Origin: Phylloscopus collybita
Taxonomy: Eukaryota; Chordata; Aves; Passeriformes; Phylloscopidae
Direction: 5' to 3'
DNA length: 64,000 bases
Assembly: GCA_027886175.1 (NCBI GenBank)
Contig: JAJNNQ010000129.1
Coordinates: forward strand, 2,790,001 to 2,854,000
In this document: positions 12,870 through 27,207 of the stretch, piece after piece
Layout of the letters: every line of letters begins with the position of its first letter
How positions within the stretch are numbered: position 1 is the stretch's first letter
Translations under genes and position numbers: made by a program
The notes under the pieces: model-generated
What the model was told of the DNA's origin: nothing
Seen by the model: the letters and a program-made list of their open reading frames with translations, nothing else
Databases searched by the model: none

Positions 12870-13115
12870 ACCTGTTGTAATAGGACAAGGCTTTTGATGG
12901 TTTATTTAAATTAGGTGTAAGGAAGGTTTTTCCATGGGGGTGGTGAAACACTGGAATAGGATAGCCAGAGAGGTGAATGTCCCATTGCTGGAAATTCAGG
13001 GTCAGGTTGGATGGGGCTCTGAGCAAGCCAGTCTAGTGGAAGATATTCCTGCCCATGGCAGGAGGTTGGACAAGGTGGTCTTTAAAGGTTCCTCCCAACC
13101 CAAACCGTTCTATTG
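12870..13115 (+). mobile_element. CR1 LINE 3' fragment, sense
   Basis: About 240 bp of CR1 3' end: gtaaggaaggtttttccatg, gtgaaacactggaatagg, cctgcccatggcaggaggtt, ending ctcccaacccaaaccgttct. Confidence 0.9.
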
Positions 13116-13487
13116 TAATCCCCACTAAGAAAGAGTGGAGCACTACAAAACAGCCAAAACATCAGAAATTATAATAAAAGAGGGAGGTGGGTAAGAGATT
13201 TGCTCTGCACTTTCTCTTTCCAACATCCAAAGGCTCAGCTGCAAGAGCTTAAGCAGAGCAGGGCCATAAAAGGTTTATAGAGCATAAAACTTTGTTTTAA
13301 GAGCACCTATCAGGTGCCAAAACCCTCCCCGTCCTCCTGCTCCAGCTCTGTCGGTGCTTTGCCTTGAGCTGGCTCAGCTGGTGAGGGAGCTGAGGAGAGC
13401 CTTGTTTACTCCACTAAAGAAGGACAGGTGACTCTCCCAAGCTTCCCAGCACCTCCAACCCTCCCCTTGCCCTCCCGTTTCGCCCAG

Positions 13488-13646
13488 CTCTTCGCAAACG
13501 AGAGCATCCCGGACCACGTCGGCTTCGCGCGGGTGAAAATCAACCTCATCAATGAGAACGACAACCGGCCCGTGTTCAGCAAGGCCCTCTACAACGTCAG
13601 CCTCTTGGAGAACACCACCGTGGGCACCACCGTCCTCCAGGTCCAT
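13488..13646 (+). CDS. CDH23: CDH23 exon, EC4 end and EC5 start (window exon 4)
   Basis: Fifty-three codons in phase 0/0. It begins LFANES, contains the EC4-EC5 linker NENDNRPVF and the EC5 XEX motif LEN, and ends VLQVH. The acceptor is ttcgcccag and the donor gtgagt. A 14.7-kb intron follows, the largest inside the window. Confidence 0.95.
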
Positions 13647-16109
13647 GTGAGTAGGAGCGTCCCAGCTCCCTTTGCAGAGCCCTTGGCACGTGTGTCGGCT
13701 CTGGAGTCCCTCGCCAAGGGCTAGCCTGGGAGGGGAGCGTTAGGAGATGCAGGTGGCAGGGTGTGGGCTTCTCATGGGCTTTTGGAGCAGGTGTCTTGAC
13801 TTTTCCTGTTCTCTGAAAGGGTGTGTATGTGTTTCCTGCCACACCAGGGATTCAAAGAGAGTCCTGCACTGCATTTCAGCTGCAGATGCTCCTGGCGTGG
13901 CTTTTTCCACTGCCCTCTTTGGAAGCATCATCTTCCTCAACCAAACTGAGGTCGGTCGCGCCATTAAAAGGGCAAAGGATGGAAGAGGAGGGGAATGGCT
14001 CTGTTCAGCAGAGCATGGTATTACATGGCTGGCAGCAGAGCAGAGGCAGGCAGAGGTGGTGGTGATAGCAGGAGGCATTTCCATGGGGCTCGTTTCCTCT
14101 TCTGTGGGTTGGTTGGAATCCTCATGGAGAAGATTCATTTCCTGGTGCATGAAAGCAGTGTCAGTGCCAGTGTGAGGCACAGCAAGAGCCACAACAAAAC
14201 CCTGTGCTGAAATACCGTTGGAGAAGGCATCAAAGCTCCTCTGGGATGGGGAATAACACAGCAGGGAGCACCAAACCCCCTGCTACACTTTGGGTATGCT
14301 ACTGCCACTACTGTTAGTCATGAATGAGTTTGCTTGGCCCCCTCTCCGATGAATTTACTCCAGCTGCCCTCCTGCCCTCTCCTTGTCCCCCTGCTCTCCC
14401 AACACACAGCCTCTGGTCTTCCATGCATGCAGGAATGCCAACTCAAGGGGATAAAAGCCCGGACAAAAGAGTTGGGTGTATGTGCCTGTGTGTAAGTGTG
14501 TTTACTTTACAAACAGATGGTGTGAAACTGTATAGAGCCCCCGAGCTGTTCCCATCTGACAGTTATTAATATTTCAAGCAGATGTTTAGCTAGTCAGGCC
14601 GTCAGACACTAAACAATGAGATTGTTACTGCGTCTCCTCTTTCCCCAACTTCCAGCTATGCCAGCATTTCAGAGCGAACACAAAATGCCAGGAGTTGAAT
14701 CTTCTATGGTAAATCAGAATGGATGCAATTAGCGCTGAAAACCAAATTGCCCTCCCAGCTGATCCCAGACTTTTAACAACCCTCATAAAGTACTAGCTCC
14801 TCCTGCTGTGGCCGCTTGCCTTTGAGCCGCAGCCCTCCGGTCGTGCCACGACTCTCCACCTGTCCCAGGTGCTGCAGACAAAAAGCCTGCTTTCCTTGCT
14901 AATAAATTCCTCCTCTCCTTTTCTTCCTTCTTTCCCACTTGCTCAAGAATATTCCTGGATATTCATGCACAGGGTTTAGGGATGGTGTTTTGGAGAAAGC
15001 CTAGCCAGCCACATGGCATGCCCATTTCTTTGATGGCTGCTGGATGTCATCCTCATGGAAGGGAACTTTTGTTGGCTCCCCTCTTTTTGTGCTCCTTTGT
15101 GCAAACGACTGCATGTTTGGAGAGACAATGGGGTTCATGGTGCTGGGAATAAATCAGGTGGCTTGCAGGGTCAAGGAAATTGATGAACAGGGCTGAACAG
15201 GGGAGTGTGTGGGCTGAGTGAGGGGTTGCTGAAGGGAGGCAGGAGGTTTCATATCAGCTGCTGCTGGAAATGGCCAGGCACAGCTGGCAGGACAGAGCAG
15301 TGCCTGCAGCACCTTCCTGGTGGGGAGACGAGCAGCTAAAGCCACGGGAGCTGAAGCGAGGTCACTGTTCTTCTGCCCAGCCCAGTGTTCTGGGGAAGGA
15401 GGACCTGTTGCTCCCAGCAGCCCAAAAGCCCCTGGGCTGTTTGCCCATCTTCCAGTGAGTGCATCCTGCCTATCCCATCTTGCCTGTGGCTGATAGGCTG
15501 TGTGTAGGCGAGGGGGAAGGCTCTCCTCAGTGCCACCCTCTCCAGGCTGCCCTCAGCGTGGCCTGCTGAAAGGGAAAGGCAAAGGGAAAGGCAAAAGCAA
15601 AGAGCAGGTAGACTTCATCTGCGGTGACAAACGACCATTTGTTTCTACAGTGTTCCAGCTCCTAATGTCAGTGGCAGCAGAGAAACATTGCCTGTTACAT
15701 GTATAAATCAACTGTAAAACAACCCTGAGTGCAGGCAGCCAGCAGGGACCCGGAGCTGCTGCCTGCTCTCTGCTCCCTGCCTCTTCCCCTTTTTGCCCGG
15801 GAATGAGTGGGCTCGGATCCGTGGGTTTCCGGTCAAACCTCAGCCACTTCCCTGGCATGGACAACCTTGTCCACCCTCTAAGATTTTGTTTGCTCTCTGC
15901 TTAGCATTCCTTCCATCACCCTGTCCATCTATCCATCTGTTTAATTCTGTCCCTGAAAGGCATTTATTGTTTAGACTCAGGTGGTCATTAGCTTGCACAA
16001 GAACATCTGGAGAGTCCAGGCTCCATGGGAAACAGCTCCTGCCCTCTAAAGGGAACCCACAATGTGCCCAAAGACAGCCTCCTCTCCTGCTTCCATGCTC
16101 TTGGAACAT

Positions 16110-16498
16110 GAGGACAAGCCAAGGGAGCTGGGAAAGGGGCTCAGCCTGGAGAAAAAGAGGCTCAGGGGGGACCTTCTAGCTCTGCACAACTGCCTGACAG
16201 GAGGAGACAGCCAGGCAGTGTCGGGCTCTCTTCCCAGTTAACCAGTGACAGGACAAGAGGAAACAGCCTCAAGCTGTGCCAAGGGAGGTTTACATTGGAT
16301 ATTAGGAAAAGTTTCTTCAGTGAAAAGGGTGGTCAGGCATTGGAACAGGCTGCCCAGGGCAGTGGTGGAGTCACCATCCCTGGAGTGTTCAAAAACCACA
16401 TAAATATGGGTTGTGGGTGCGTGGTGAGCTTGGCAGTGCTGGTTCATGTTTGGACTCGATGAACTCAGAGGCCATTTCCAGCCTTAACAATTCCATGG
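16110..16498 (+). mobile_element. CR1 LINE 3' fragment, sense
   Basis: About 390 bp, one of the longer CR1 pieces: gctcagcctggagaaaaaga, the tract around acattggatattaggaaaag, ggaacaggctgcccagggca, and a 3' end near gaggccatttccagccttaa. Confidence 0.9.
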
Positions 16499-17279
16499 TT
16501 GTTTACACATATGATAAGTCCCTTTAGGCCAGAGATTCCTGGTTTTGCAGGGACCAGTATGAAGGGATCCTTACTCCAGCCAAAGCTTCCAGGTCACACA
16601 AATCGGGGCTGTTTGGAGTTACATGTCCATTTCACGTCTGTGACAACCAAAGGACAAGCAGCCTGTCCAGGGCCCTGCAGTTGTTGGGGGCTTTTCTCAA
16701 AGCAAGCTTCATTTTTTCCCTGCCCCAGACTCTGCTGTGCCAGGAGAAGGCAGGCTGGAAAGGCTTGGAGGTCCCACACAGCAGCAAATGCTTTCTGTGA
16801 AGCAGGAGCCAAGCAGGGAGGTGAGCAGAGCTCATCCTGAAGAGATGGGCCAGTTCTGCCCCAGCTACCAGCAGATATTGAAATACTATTTTTTTTTTCT
16901 GAAACAAGTAGCCATGAAGCCTTTTAATAACATAACAGAAAAGGTCAGAGAGAGAATTTCACACTTCTTGAGCAAGCAGGCAGCCAGTATGACTTCATGC
17001 CTTCCAGGAACGAGGCAGTGAGAACACACACTGTACCCTGAATTAACTGGGGCTCTGACACCCCATCCAGGTCCTGCCCCCCTGGTGGCCAGTGGCTTCG
17101 GGTGGGTGCTGGCTTTCCTAATAGGAGCAGGCTGGAAGGAAGGACCCTGGAGAGGTGTGCTGAGGTGTGGTGCCTGCTCTGTCTCGGGGCAGAGGATGTG
17201 GGGCTCTGGGATAGGAAACTCTGGGGAAGGACCATGCTGGGGGCATGAATGGCTGTGTCCAGCTGGAGCCATGATCAGG

Positions 17280-17375
17280 GTCACAGAATGCCTTGGGTTG
17301 GCAGAGACCTTAAAGGTCATCTAATTCCAACTCCACTGCTGTGGGCAGGGACACCTGCTAATCCTTAGGTCCTTG
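17280..17375 (-). mobile_element. CR1 LINE 3' fragment, antisense
   Basis: Short reverse-complement CR1 3' end: cacagaatgccttgggttgg, ccttaaaggtcatctaattc, ctgtgggcagggacacct. Confidence 0.85.
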
Positions 17376-20300
17376 AGCCCAGAGGCAGGAGAAGCCTGTT
17401 ACTCTCCATCCTGCTCCAGGCTGCCTCATTGCCAGCAGCTGGGAGTGGTGCCACTGCTTCACAAACCCTCCTTTAGCACCTCAGCTGGGACAGGAGAAGA
17501 AAGGGAAGTCTGGGGGCTCTGTGCCCAGTGAAGGGGACTGATGCTGGTCTGGCATCAGACATAGCTGCCCAGGTCTCTGCTCCTTCCTCTCCCAGGCATG
17601 GAGGGTTTGGAAGCAGTCCCCTGGGCTCGCTGTGGTGGGACTCCTGTGAGGAGCTCTTCTGTGACCTGGCCATGGGGAGAGCAGGAAGGAGCTTTCAGCT
17701 GGGAAGTTTTTTTGGGTGGAAGAAGCTACATAAACATGGCCTTGCTTCTGAGGTCACCAAGTCCCAGCCCAGCTTCCAGTGAGCTCCCTCCAGCAGGGAG
17801 AGGAGGGGGCAGTTCAGCCCAGCATTCCCTCCTGTCCCTGGGGCAGTGCTTGGCTGGGAAGCTCAGGGAAGGTGCGAGCCTGTTCACACTGAGCCCGTGG
17901 CACCTCGGGGTGCTGCCTCACTGCAAAGCTGCAGGGTGTGACAGCAGAGAGCACAGTGCCCCTCCAAAGCTGTCCTCAGATGCTGCTGCTTTGCCAGCAG
18001 CTGCCAGGGGCCTCCAAAATCTCCAGTTGCTATTGGATTTTCTGGACCTGGAGAATGGGGAAAGGGGCCTAGGACGACCCAGCAGGAGGTGGGAATTAAG
18101 GGGCGGGAGATCTCCTTAAGCTCCTCGTTCTCTACAGATCTGCACAGCAAAGTCCTCCTGAAAAGCTCCGATAACCAAAATCATTAAAGCCCAAACAAAC
18201 CAAGAGTAACTTGTTTTTAACACAACAATGCATTTGATTTGCCTTGAAGTGTCTGGAGAAAAATGGTTCTCCAGGGGAGTGTGGAAAGTAATCCTAGCTC
18301 CGTGATCCCTCCTCTGCGCTTTATTTGCCCTGGTCTGGCTTGGCTGCACAGGCTGGGATCAGTGGCTGTGGGCTCCATCAGCTGGCTGGCAAGCAGCAGC
18401 AGGCTGGGGGGATGCTGCCAGCCCCCTTCCTGCTGTCTCACCCTGGAAAATGGCTGGGATGAAGACAGGGAGGCATGGAGGGGCTTGCAGGGAACAAATT
18501 GCCTGCGTTCCTCCTTCAAGCCCCACACAAGCATCTCCCAGCAGGTGTTAGCCCCTGCTGCTCCTGATCCTTTTCTTCCAGCTCTTCCTGACTCCAGCTG
18601 GGTCAGGCATGGATCAGATAATGAGCCATGCTTTGGAAACCACATCAACACCTCTCTGGGATGGTTTGTGTAGCTATTTGTCCCAAATCCTTGCTGAGCT
18701 AAGGACTTCCTTCTCTGTGGGATATCCTCCTGTGAGGTGATGTGCTCTGCCTTGCCTTGGTGTCCTCCTTGCCCTGAAACACCTCTGGTCTGGGGTGGGG
18801 GTGGGTTTCTCCTCACAACAGCCACCCTCAAGGAGTCTGAAATGGATGTGGAGACTTTTCAGAGCTTTAAATACAAACACACATGCAATGCTTTTGGGCA
18901 AGCTGCTAGTGGGCTTCCCAGAGTTATCTTTTGGAGACCCTCAGAAACAGTGTGAGCATCTCTAGCAGACCTCAGATTATAAACTGTGGTTTCAACCAGC
19001 AGGCACTGATTTCAGCATGGGGATGATTCTCTGTATCTTGTGATATGTGGCAAGGCAGGTAGAATAAGCACCATGTCCCCTCTGGGCTTGATAACCTGAA
19101 TCTCTAAGGCAGTCTTGTGTGTAAAATCCCTGCTACTTTCCCTGTCTTTTTATGAAATCTGGATTAAAATTTTCAGATTATTTGACGGAGGAGGTGAAGA
19201 GATGGTCTCCCTGTGTTTTTAGAAAGTGCCTGTGTGTTCTTACATATGTGTGTGCATTCAATATATAGGTACACACATGGGTTCACATGCCTGAGCAGTC
19301 CCTTTCTCCTACCCTCCGTGGGTTGTCCCCTTCCTGAACATCATCCCCAGCACATCCATTCACCTGGATTCTCCTCTCCCCACTCCCTGCCACTGCACTT
19401 CCTCGGGAGAAGCCTTGTTAGTAAGAACCTAATGAAGTAAATGTGCTAATTAACCTTCCATTACTCTCCTCATTAAATCAACCTTTAATTTGGTTGGCAA
19501 AGTTCCTCTCCTTTACCACCCAGCTGTCAGTTTTCTTCTGCTGCTTCGATCTCTCTTTGGCCTCCTGTCGGGGATGGGAAAATCAATCCCGGCCTGATTT
19601 TCTTTCCCCTTCTTTCCAGCCAGCTGTAAACGCCAGTCAACAAGAAAGTAATAATGTACTTTTCTCACACTGGCAAGGAGAGTTGCAGACATCAATAAAC
19701 AGCTATTTAGGATGCAAATCACCTTCCCAATCAGCCTTTGAGTTTGGCAGGGAATGCCGTGGTCTGTGGGCTCCCACATCCCACCATGCTGCTTCACAGC
19801 CATCCCAAAGCAACTGTGGGATGCCCAGAGAGCAGCATTCCTCTGGGTTTGTCCCACTCCGAGTCCTGATGTGGCTGGAATGAGGCTTTGCAAGCCTTTG
19901 GGGGTTCTTCTGGCTCCCTTCGGGACTCACCCCGCCCTGCATCCCGCCATCCCTTTAGCCAAGGGCTCTCTCTATCCCCCAGCATCTTGTTGGGCGTTGT
20001 TCCTTGGTGATCTTCAAAGCTTTTCTTTCCCCTTGTTCTTGGAGAACAAATGAATGCAGTGAGGAGATCAAAGACAGCAGTGGAGGCTGCAGCTCCTGAG
20101 GTGCTGGTGGGTGAGGGGCTTGCCCTGAGCCGTGTTTCCCTCTCACGTGGTGATGGTGACTTGTGCACCAGCCTCCAGGGAAAACCTGCTCTGCTCCTGG
20201 TGTTGGGAAGGTTGTATGGACTAGGATACAGCAGTTGAAGGCAGGGAGTGTGGTGGGGAACACCTTGCAAATCAATGGATGGATAAAAAGGCATCTAGGC

Positions 20301-23300
20301 TCTCTGCCATGGGGCGTCAGTGTGGGATAAACCATCCCCTGTCCCTTGGGTGGCACCTGGGGTGCTCTCCCAGCATTAGGACCAGAGACTGGTGCAGCCC
20401 ATCATCTCAGGGATGCCACCATGAGGACAGCACAGGGCTTCTCAACCTTTTTCAACTGACTGACCCTCTACATTTTGCTCAGGGGGTTGAGTTTGTGTCC
20501 TGCTCTGCAGGGAGTCACCTGCCTCACCTCTGTGAGGGGCAACTTGCACCTCCCCTACCTTCTCGTGTGGGTTATGGAAGTACAGGATGGGTAAACATTG
20601 GGAGGACTCCCAGGCCAGCCTCCTCCTTTCCTTCTGCTTTCTGTCAATGGAAAAATCTCTTGGAAAGTCCTTGCTGCGGAGGAGGAGTGGACAGGGTGGT
20701 GGTAGCTGAGGACTGCCAGCCAAATGTCCGGGGCAAGCAGAGGCTCAGACACGCAGAGAGGATCTAAGAAAGCAGGAGGGCATTCCGAGGGCACTGGTGG
20801 GAATGTGAAAGCATGGCTCAGCAGCAGCTCGTGGTGGCTGGAGAGCTCTCAGCTGGACGTTTCTGATGTCCTCCAAGCCTGGACTTTGTCCCTTCTTCCC
20901 GCCCTTCTCCCCACCCGTGGGCCACGCAGCTCTCCCTCCCTGTCAGCATCTTAATTGATCTTGTTGTTCTCAGTCCCCCCTCCCCAGTGCTCCATCTCCA
21001 GCTGTGCTTAAACAGAGCAAAATCTCTTCCAATTTCCCTGCCGCTTAAAAGAAAATTGAATCCTTTATCTGCAAGAGGAGAGGAAAACTGCAAACACACG
21101 AAACAGTAAAGAGTTAAATAATCAAAGCAGATGATTCCAAATTGCCTGGAAAGTTAAACATGAATGGCTTGGCTTCTTCCTGCGTGCTCCTTGGGTTTTT
21201 ACAAGTATAAAAATATGCTTGCACTCCTTGTTCCCGTTAAATATTCTTATCAAGTCAGCTCTGTAAATAAAGGGAAGGGGAGGAGGGAGTTACCAGGCGT
21301 GATTGACAGATCTGAAGTCCTCGTCTTTCTGTCAGGGCCCAGTGCTCTTTGGCTGTGTTTATCTCTTTAATCTAAATATCAATCCGTGAGACCGAAATGG
21401 GGTGGAATAGGAATCATGACAGCCCGAGGAGCGCTGAGGAGAGAGAGAGAGACACTTACTGCAGCTCGTGCAGCCGCTGCCTGTCCTGATGGAGCTGTCA
21501 GGAAAAATGCACAGCAAGAGCACAGAGGTAGGAAAACAAAACAAAATCACAGCCTGACCCCTTCCCCCTGCCCAACCGAAAAAAAAAAAAAAAAAAGGGA
21601 AAAAACCCAACAGTTCAGCACGTGAGAGGGAAAAGAAAATCAGGGAGCTAATGCAGCCCTGCTCCTGTCCAAGTTGCATCCTGCAAAGCACAAGCCAGGC
21701 AGCAGGATCCCCCCCAGCCCATGCCTCCCTCTGTTCCCAGTAGGAGATGGGGTTGGGTGGTTTTCCTTTGCTGCTGGCTTTGCCTGGTGATTTGGGATGT
21801 GGCTGGGAGTTCAAGGGAGAATTTTTCCCAAGGTGGTGCTCTTTGCAATGTGAACACCCTGGCCTCACACCTCCTTCTCAGCAGTCCCTTTAGGGCCATC
21901 ACTGTCTTCACCTTGATACATCCTCTCCCAGACTCCTTGTGCTTTTACACCTGCAGTGTGCCTACAGAGCCAACACTCCTGGGGTTTTAATCTGTTTTCA
22001 AAGCTGCCCTCAGCCTCCACATCTCCTCCAAAGCATCCAAGGCTGCGTTTCCTCGAGTGAGAGGCTTCCGTGGGAATCAGCACCCAGGGGTGCTGTTGGC
22101 AGAGTGACACTGTAACACGGACAGTGTCACCCCCAGACAGATGACCCTGAGCTGCCCCTAGTGCTGCTGAGGTTGGCGTGAAGAGGAGGGTCATTTACCT
22201 GAACTGGGCATTTGGGAGCCATTAGATGTGCAAATCAGTTGGATTTTGCCAAATTCCCTTTCTCCAGGTTCTGATGCTACAGGACAGCGACAGCTGGCTG
22301 CCCAAAAAAAGCTGGACAAAATGTATGTCATAGAGAACTGAGCTCCCTGTTAGGCACTTCCTTAATTTTCTTTTTAAGGCCACAGAGAAGACAGCAGGAG
22401 CTATCAAAATCCACCAGTGTTCATGCCCATCTCGTGGCAAGGACCTGTTCAGCCCATCCTTCCTCCTTTGTTTTTTCCCCGCTCTCCTGCTGGGCCTCCC
22501 ACCTGGGTGAGGTGCAGCTGCAGATGCGCGTGGTGTGAGCGGCTTCCCAGAGCCCTTGCGAACACTTCAGCAATCGTTGAGGATTTATATTTCTTCCACC
22601 AGACTTTGACCTTAATTTCTTCCATTTTGCTGGGCTGTAAAATTCATTAGAGCCCCAACAGCGAAGTGATTGAGATGTCAAGCCAGGCAATTGTGGGGTT
22701 ATTTAATTGCTGAGATGCGCCACTTGCCATTTAGGTGGACAACAGGAGAATATGAAATCAATGTGGTCCATTAGTGGGCACCCAGCTCCGGTAAAACCCG
22801 TGGGCATCTAAATGGCCTTGGGTGCCATCAGTGGAACCCCATGCTGGAAAATCTCGCTTTGGGGCCATCTTCTGTCACATGGTGTTTCAAAGCCCGGTCT
22901 CCAGCCCTTCCAGCAGCCTGGCTACAGCAAACCACTGCCCGCTCAATCAGGGCTGCCCAGGCAAGTGTTAACCTTGCCGGTGCGGAGCTGATGTTGCAGG
23001 GGCTGCTGTTATAAAACACAATCAAGAAGGCTCTTGTTTTCCCTGGTGGCTGGCACAAGAGGTGGGGAAAAGCTCTGCCGTTCCCAGGGGGGTTGATTGA
23101 CTATTTTTTCCCCCGTAGCCAGGTTCAGCGCAGCCCTCCGGGGTCATTAGCGCCGATTGAGCTGCCTGGCTCTGGGCGGGCTTTGGAGCTGCTGGGGAGG
23201 CGGTGGTAGCCCGGCATTGCCTTGATTCCCCACTCCCTCTTTCCCAGCTAATCACTGGAGGCACTGGGCTCCAGTGCCGGCCAGCCACCGGCTCTGCTCT

Positions 23301-26300
23301 CGCCTGATTGCCGCCTCCCGCCGGGCAGCCTCTCTCTAAAAGCCTGGGAGAGAACGCGGCAGGGCCAGGCAATGCTGACAAAAGAGCTGTTTTCCGACTG
23401 AAGTCATTCCATAATAACTTTAAGTAGGTTTTCCATTGGTTTTCTGTTCAGCTTTCGCAGCCCCGTGATTGCATCTCATGGAAGCCCTTGGCCCTTCACT
23501 TTTGTCTCCTTCAAATCACAAATCAAATCCCAGTCCCAGTGGCTACCAGCAGTTAGCTGTTATTCCCCTGGGACCTGAGGCTGCCTTGAGGAAGGGATGT
23601 TTGGATGGCTGCCTGCCTAATACATGCAGGTTTTGGTGGCTCCAAAGATCAGTAGGAGGCCAGGGCATGGCTCCCCACCCTGGAACTCCTGTACCACAGT
23701 CTGAGCAGCCCGTGGCTGCCCAGTCAGCCCCAAACAGCAAATACATCTGCCTCACTTTCCTAGAAAACCAGGAAAAAAAAAAACCAACCTAGGAAGCAGA
23801 TGGGAATCCTCCTTCTGTTTGCTTTCCCAAGCCACAGGCATCTTGCTGGAGCAAGCCAGGGGAGCAGGCAGGGACGAGGCTCTGCCCGGTCACTCCAGTA
23901 GCCTGACAGCTTTTTGACGTCCTGTAATTGCTTTCCTGCCACAACTCTTTTAAGCAGAGAGCTCCTGGCCAAAGCAATTTGTTCCCCATCAATTTTTATT
24001 TCCTGCTTTGTGCATGTGAGGGAGGGAAAACAAAGAGGGCGAAGGAGAACAAACAGAGCTGGGACCTGCTCTGGCAGCCCCGTGCTGAGGGAAAGGTGGG
24101 AAGGGTTTGACCCTTCAGCCAGGCAGGACATGCCAGCCCTGACCGTCGTTCCAATGCGCTCTGCTCACCCCTGCCACCAACTTCCAGCTGCTTATCCCTG
24201 CCTGGCAGTTTTGGGGTGAGGACTGCCGTCCCAGGGGCTCCTTGGGGGCCACCTCGAAGGGCTCTTCTTGGTTCTGTGAGCCCTTGCCGAGACTCCTGCT
24301 GCCGCCCCCTGAAGCTGCTGTGAGTAGAGTTAATCTCCGGCAGTTTAAGGAGTCGTTGAGTGGGTCTGGCGGATGATGAATGTCTAAACCATTACCGGGT
24401 GAAGCTCCATGGAGCTGTTTAAAACTGAATTCTCCCATGTAAATTTCTGCTCCATCAATCCTGATGACATGTCAAACATTGCTATTGTTTCCCGAACAAA
24501 TTGGACGACATGCCCTTTCCTGCAGATTTGCCCACGAGAGCAGAACTGCTCGCCAGCTCCTCGCTTTTGTCTCCTGCTCTGCCGGCCTGCGGGTGGGGAA
24601 GGGTGGGTGGTGATGGCCCTTGGTGGGACAAAAGGAGACATCCCAAATATTTGTGCTTGGGGGATGCAGATGGACAGAGAGCCAGGCTGTGGGTTATTCT
24701 TGTGTGATGCCCGCACCGTGCTGCAGCCCAGTAAATTAATCCTTTGGGTTATCCAGGCTTCCTCTTCTTGCCGCTCTCCCAGAGTTTAGCTGCACAAATG
24801 TGGGATTTTTTTAGAAATGGTCTGTGCTGGTGACAGCTCATAAAAGTACAGATGTGGACCCGTGTTTTCATCCTGCCCTTTTGCAGGCTCCACTGGGCAA
24901 ATCCCGCTTTAATATTCCGGGCAGGAGAGGAGAGCCGTAAAAGCCATTTGATTGCTTCTCCAGGTGGAACCCCAAGAAACTTCCAGCCAGATGCCTTTCC
25001 TCCCCGGGCTGTGGGAATGGATGCTTGCATGCCAGGGGGGAAAACGAGTCAGTGATGGGGAAATGCCACAGGAGAACAGCTGGCACCCTGGGATTGCTGG
25101 CAGCTCGGTGGGATTTGGGGTGTTCTTTGGGCGCGTGCTCTCCCAGAGCCCTCGGCATCGCTCTGTGAAGGAAGTGTGTGTTGCCTCCCCAGGGGCTTGA
25201 CCAGCTGAGCATCCTTTTTACCCTTAGAGGGGAAAAAGCTTGGTGATGCAGAAACAGGTGAAGATCCCGAATTAAATATGCTGAGCGTGCGTGGTTTGGC
25301 TTTTTTTTAGCATGTTCCCTGTCACGCTCAACTAACCTGCTCCATTGCCCAACATTATCTCCATGATGTTCAGTTGCCAGCAAAGCCATCCAGCTGGCCT
25401 CACCTTCCACCTCCCCAGTGTGAATCAGGGACATTAATTAGCCCGGCTGGCGAGGTGGTGGATGGGGCAGAATCAGGCTGCTCATCCTCCTGGCTCCCCA
25501 GGAGAGGAGCTTTTTGCCTCGCTGGCACTTTTGATGTCATCACAGCTTGTGCTCCAGCCACCCTCTTGGCTCCCCTCTCCCCAGGGCTCCCATTCCCTCC
25601 TCACTAACCTTCTTTTAACCTTCTTCCTTCCCTATCTGTTTTTTTTTTTCCTCGTCAGAAGAAAATTACACTTTCCCGGTGTTGTCTGTCACAGCAATAA
25701 GCACTTACGAGTGCAATTGTATGGGGCCAAATGAAGGGAATTCATTTTGCCCATGCTTTCTGGTACTGCCAGACCCCCTGTAAATCATTATCTCATCACC
25801 AGCCCATCCAGGTGCATGGAAAATGCTTTTCTGGGCTCTGCTCTTGCACCAGCCACTTAGGAATTAATGGAAACGAGGGATTTGCAGCAGTTGTGGGCAC
25901 AGAAGTAACAGATAGGAAAAATTTCCAGATGGGAAAAATCCTGGCTGGAGGTTGAGGGCTGGCAGTGCTGAGGGTGCTTGAAGCGCTCAAGGCTTTTGGG
26001 GAGAGAGGGCCCAAAAAAGGGGCTGGTGGCAGGTGTTAGGATGGCGGATTAACCCCAGAATGAGTTGGCTGGAGGATGCTGGTACGGGCAGATTGTGGGT
26101 TGACCCCCCTTCTCTCCAAGGTGTTTCCATATGGAAGAGTTGCCACACTCTGCCTGGGATGGAGCACCTCCATGGATGTCCTCTGAGGGGGAAAATGGAC
26201 CCTGGAGGGACTTGTCCCACAGGAGCGGGTGCTGCTCACTCTCTGGCCACCTCTCCAGGCGGATTCCCACAGATTTGTTCCATTTTACCGAACACAATTC

Positions 26301-27207
26301 CAGTGCCCACAGAAAGGAAATTGCATCGTGGCAGCGGAGAGGAAAACCAGCAAAATCAGTAGGTCTGGAAGGCTGGATCCCCCAGAGCACCCTTCGGCTG
26401 GCATCAAGCAGCCCAAGTTCAGAAAAGGTTTTCTGAACCAGGAAACAGGTTCACTTCTCCGCCTGGGAAACTGTTTGGGGAGAAAAATTGAAATCATCCT
26501 GTCTGGTTTTCATGCCTTTTGCTCCCCATCACCCCGTGGTGTGGCAGGGGAGCAGCACACGGGGGTAAAGCTGTGTTCAAGCTCCTGCTCTGCTGTCAAG
26601 GGTAATCAAGGCCATCGATAAATCAGGAAGGTTTCTGGAGCAGGCTGTATTCCATGCCACTCCTAAAATACAGCCTTTTCCTGGTATCTGGACATAAAAT
26701 GTGTCTTTGACCCTGCTTCTTCACAGACCTGTTGGATTCTAAGTAATCCAGACAGGACTCAATTTAGGAAATATACTTGGGGAGAAAAAGGATATTTTGG
26801 GGATTGCATTCCGCTTTCCTCACCTAAAAATAAAATTTTCTGCTCCTTTTTCCTGCTGCCACTCATGCATATTTTATATATTCATTAGAGCAAAGACTTT
26901 AAAACACAAATAAATCTCGCTTTGCTCATCCAGAGCTGACACAGTGAGTTGTGAACACCTTCCCCAGAAGGTGCTGGTCATTTAGCCGTGACCAGCCTGC
27001 TCCAGCTCTGGCAGCTGCTGGTGGAGTAGGCGCACCCCGCAGCATCCCGAGCCACTCCATCCGTGGGAATGCAGCAGATTGCACCCCCAGAAGGGCTGTC
27101 CTTGTGGAAAGAAAGACCAAAATCACTATTCCTTGCTTTTCCAGATCTGTATTTTAACCTGGGGGGCCGTTCTGAAGTGCGATAAGTTTTTATTCCTCTA
27201 CTTTTTT

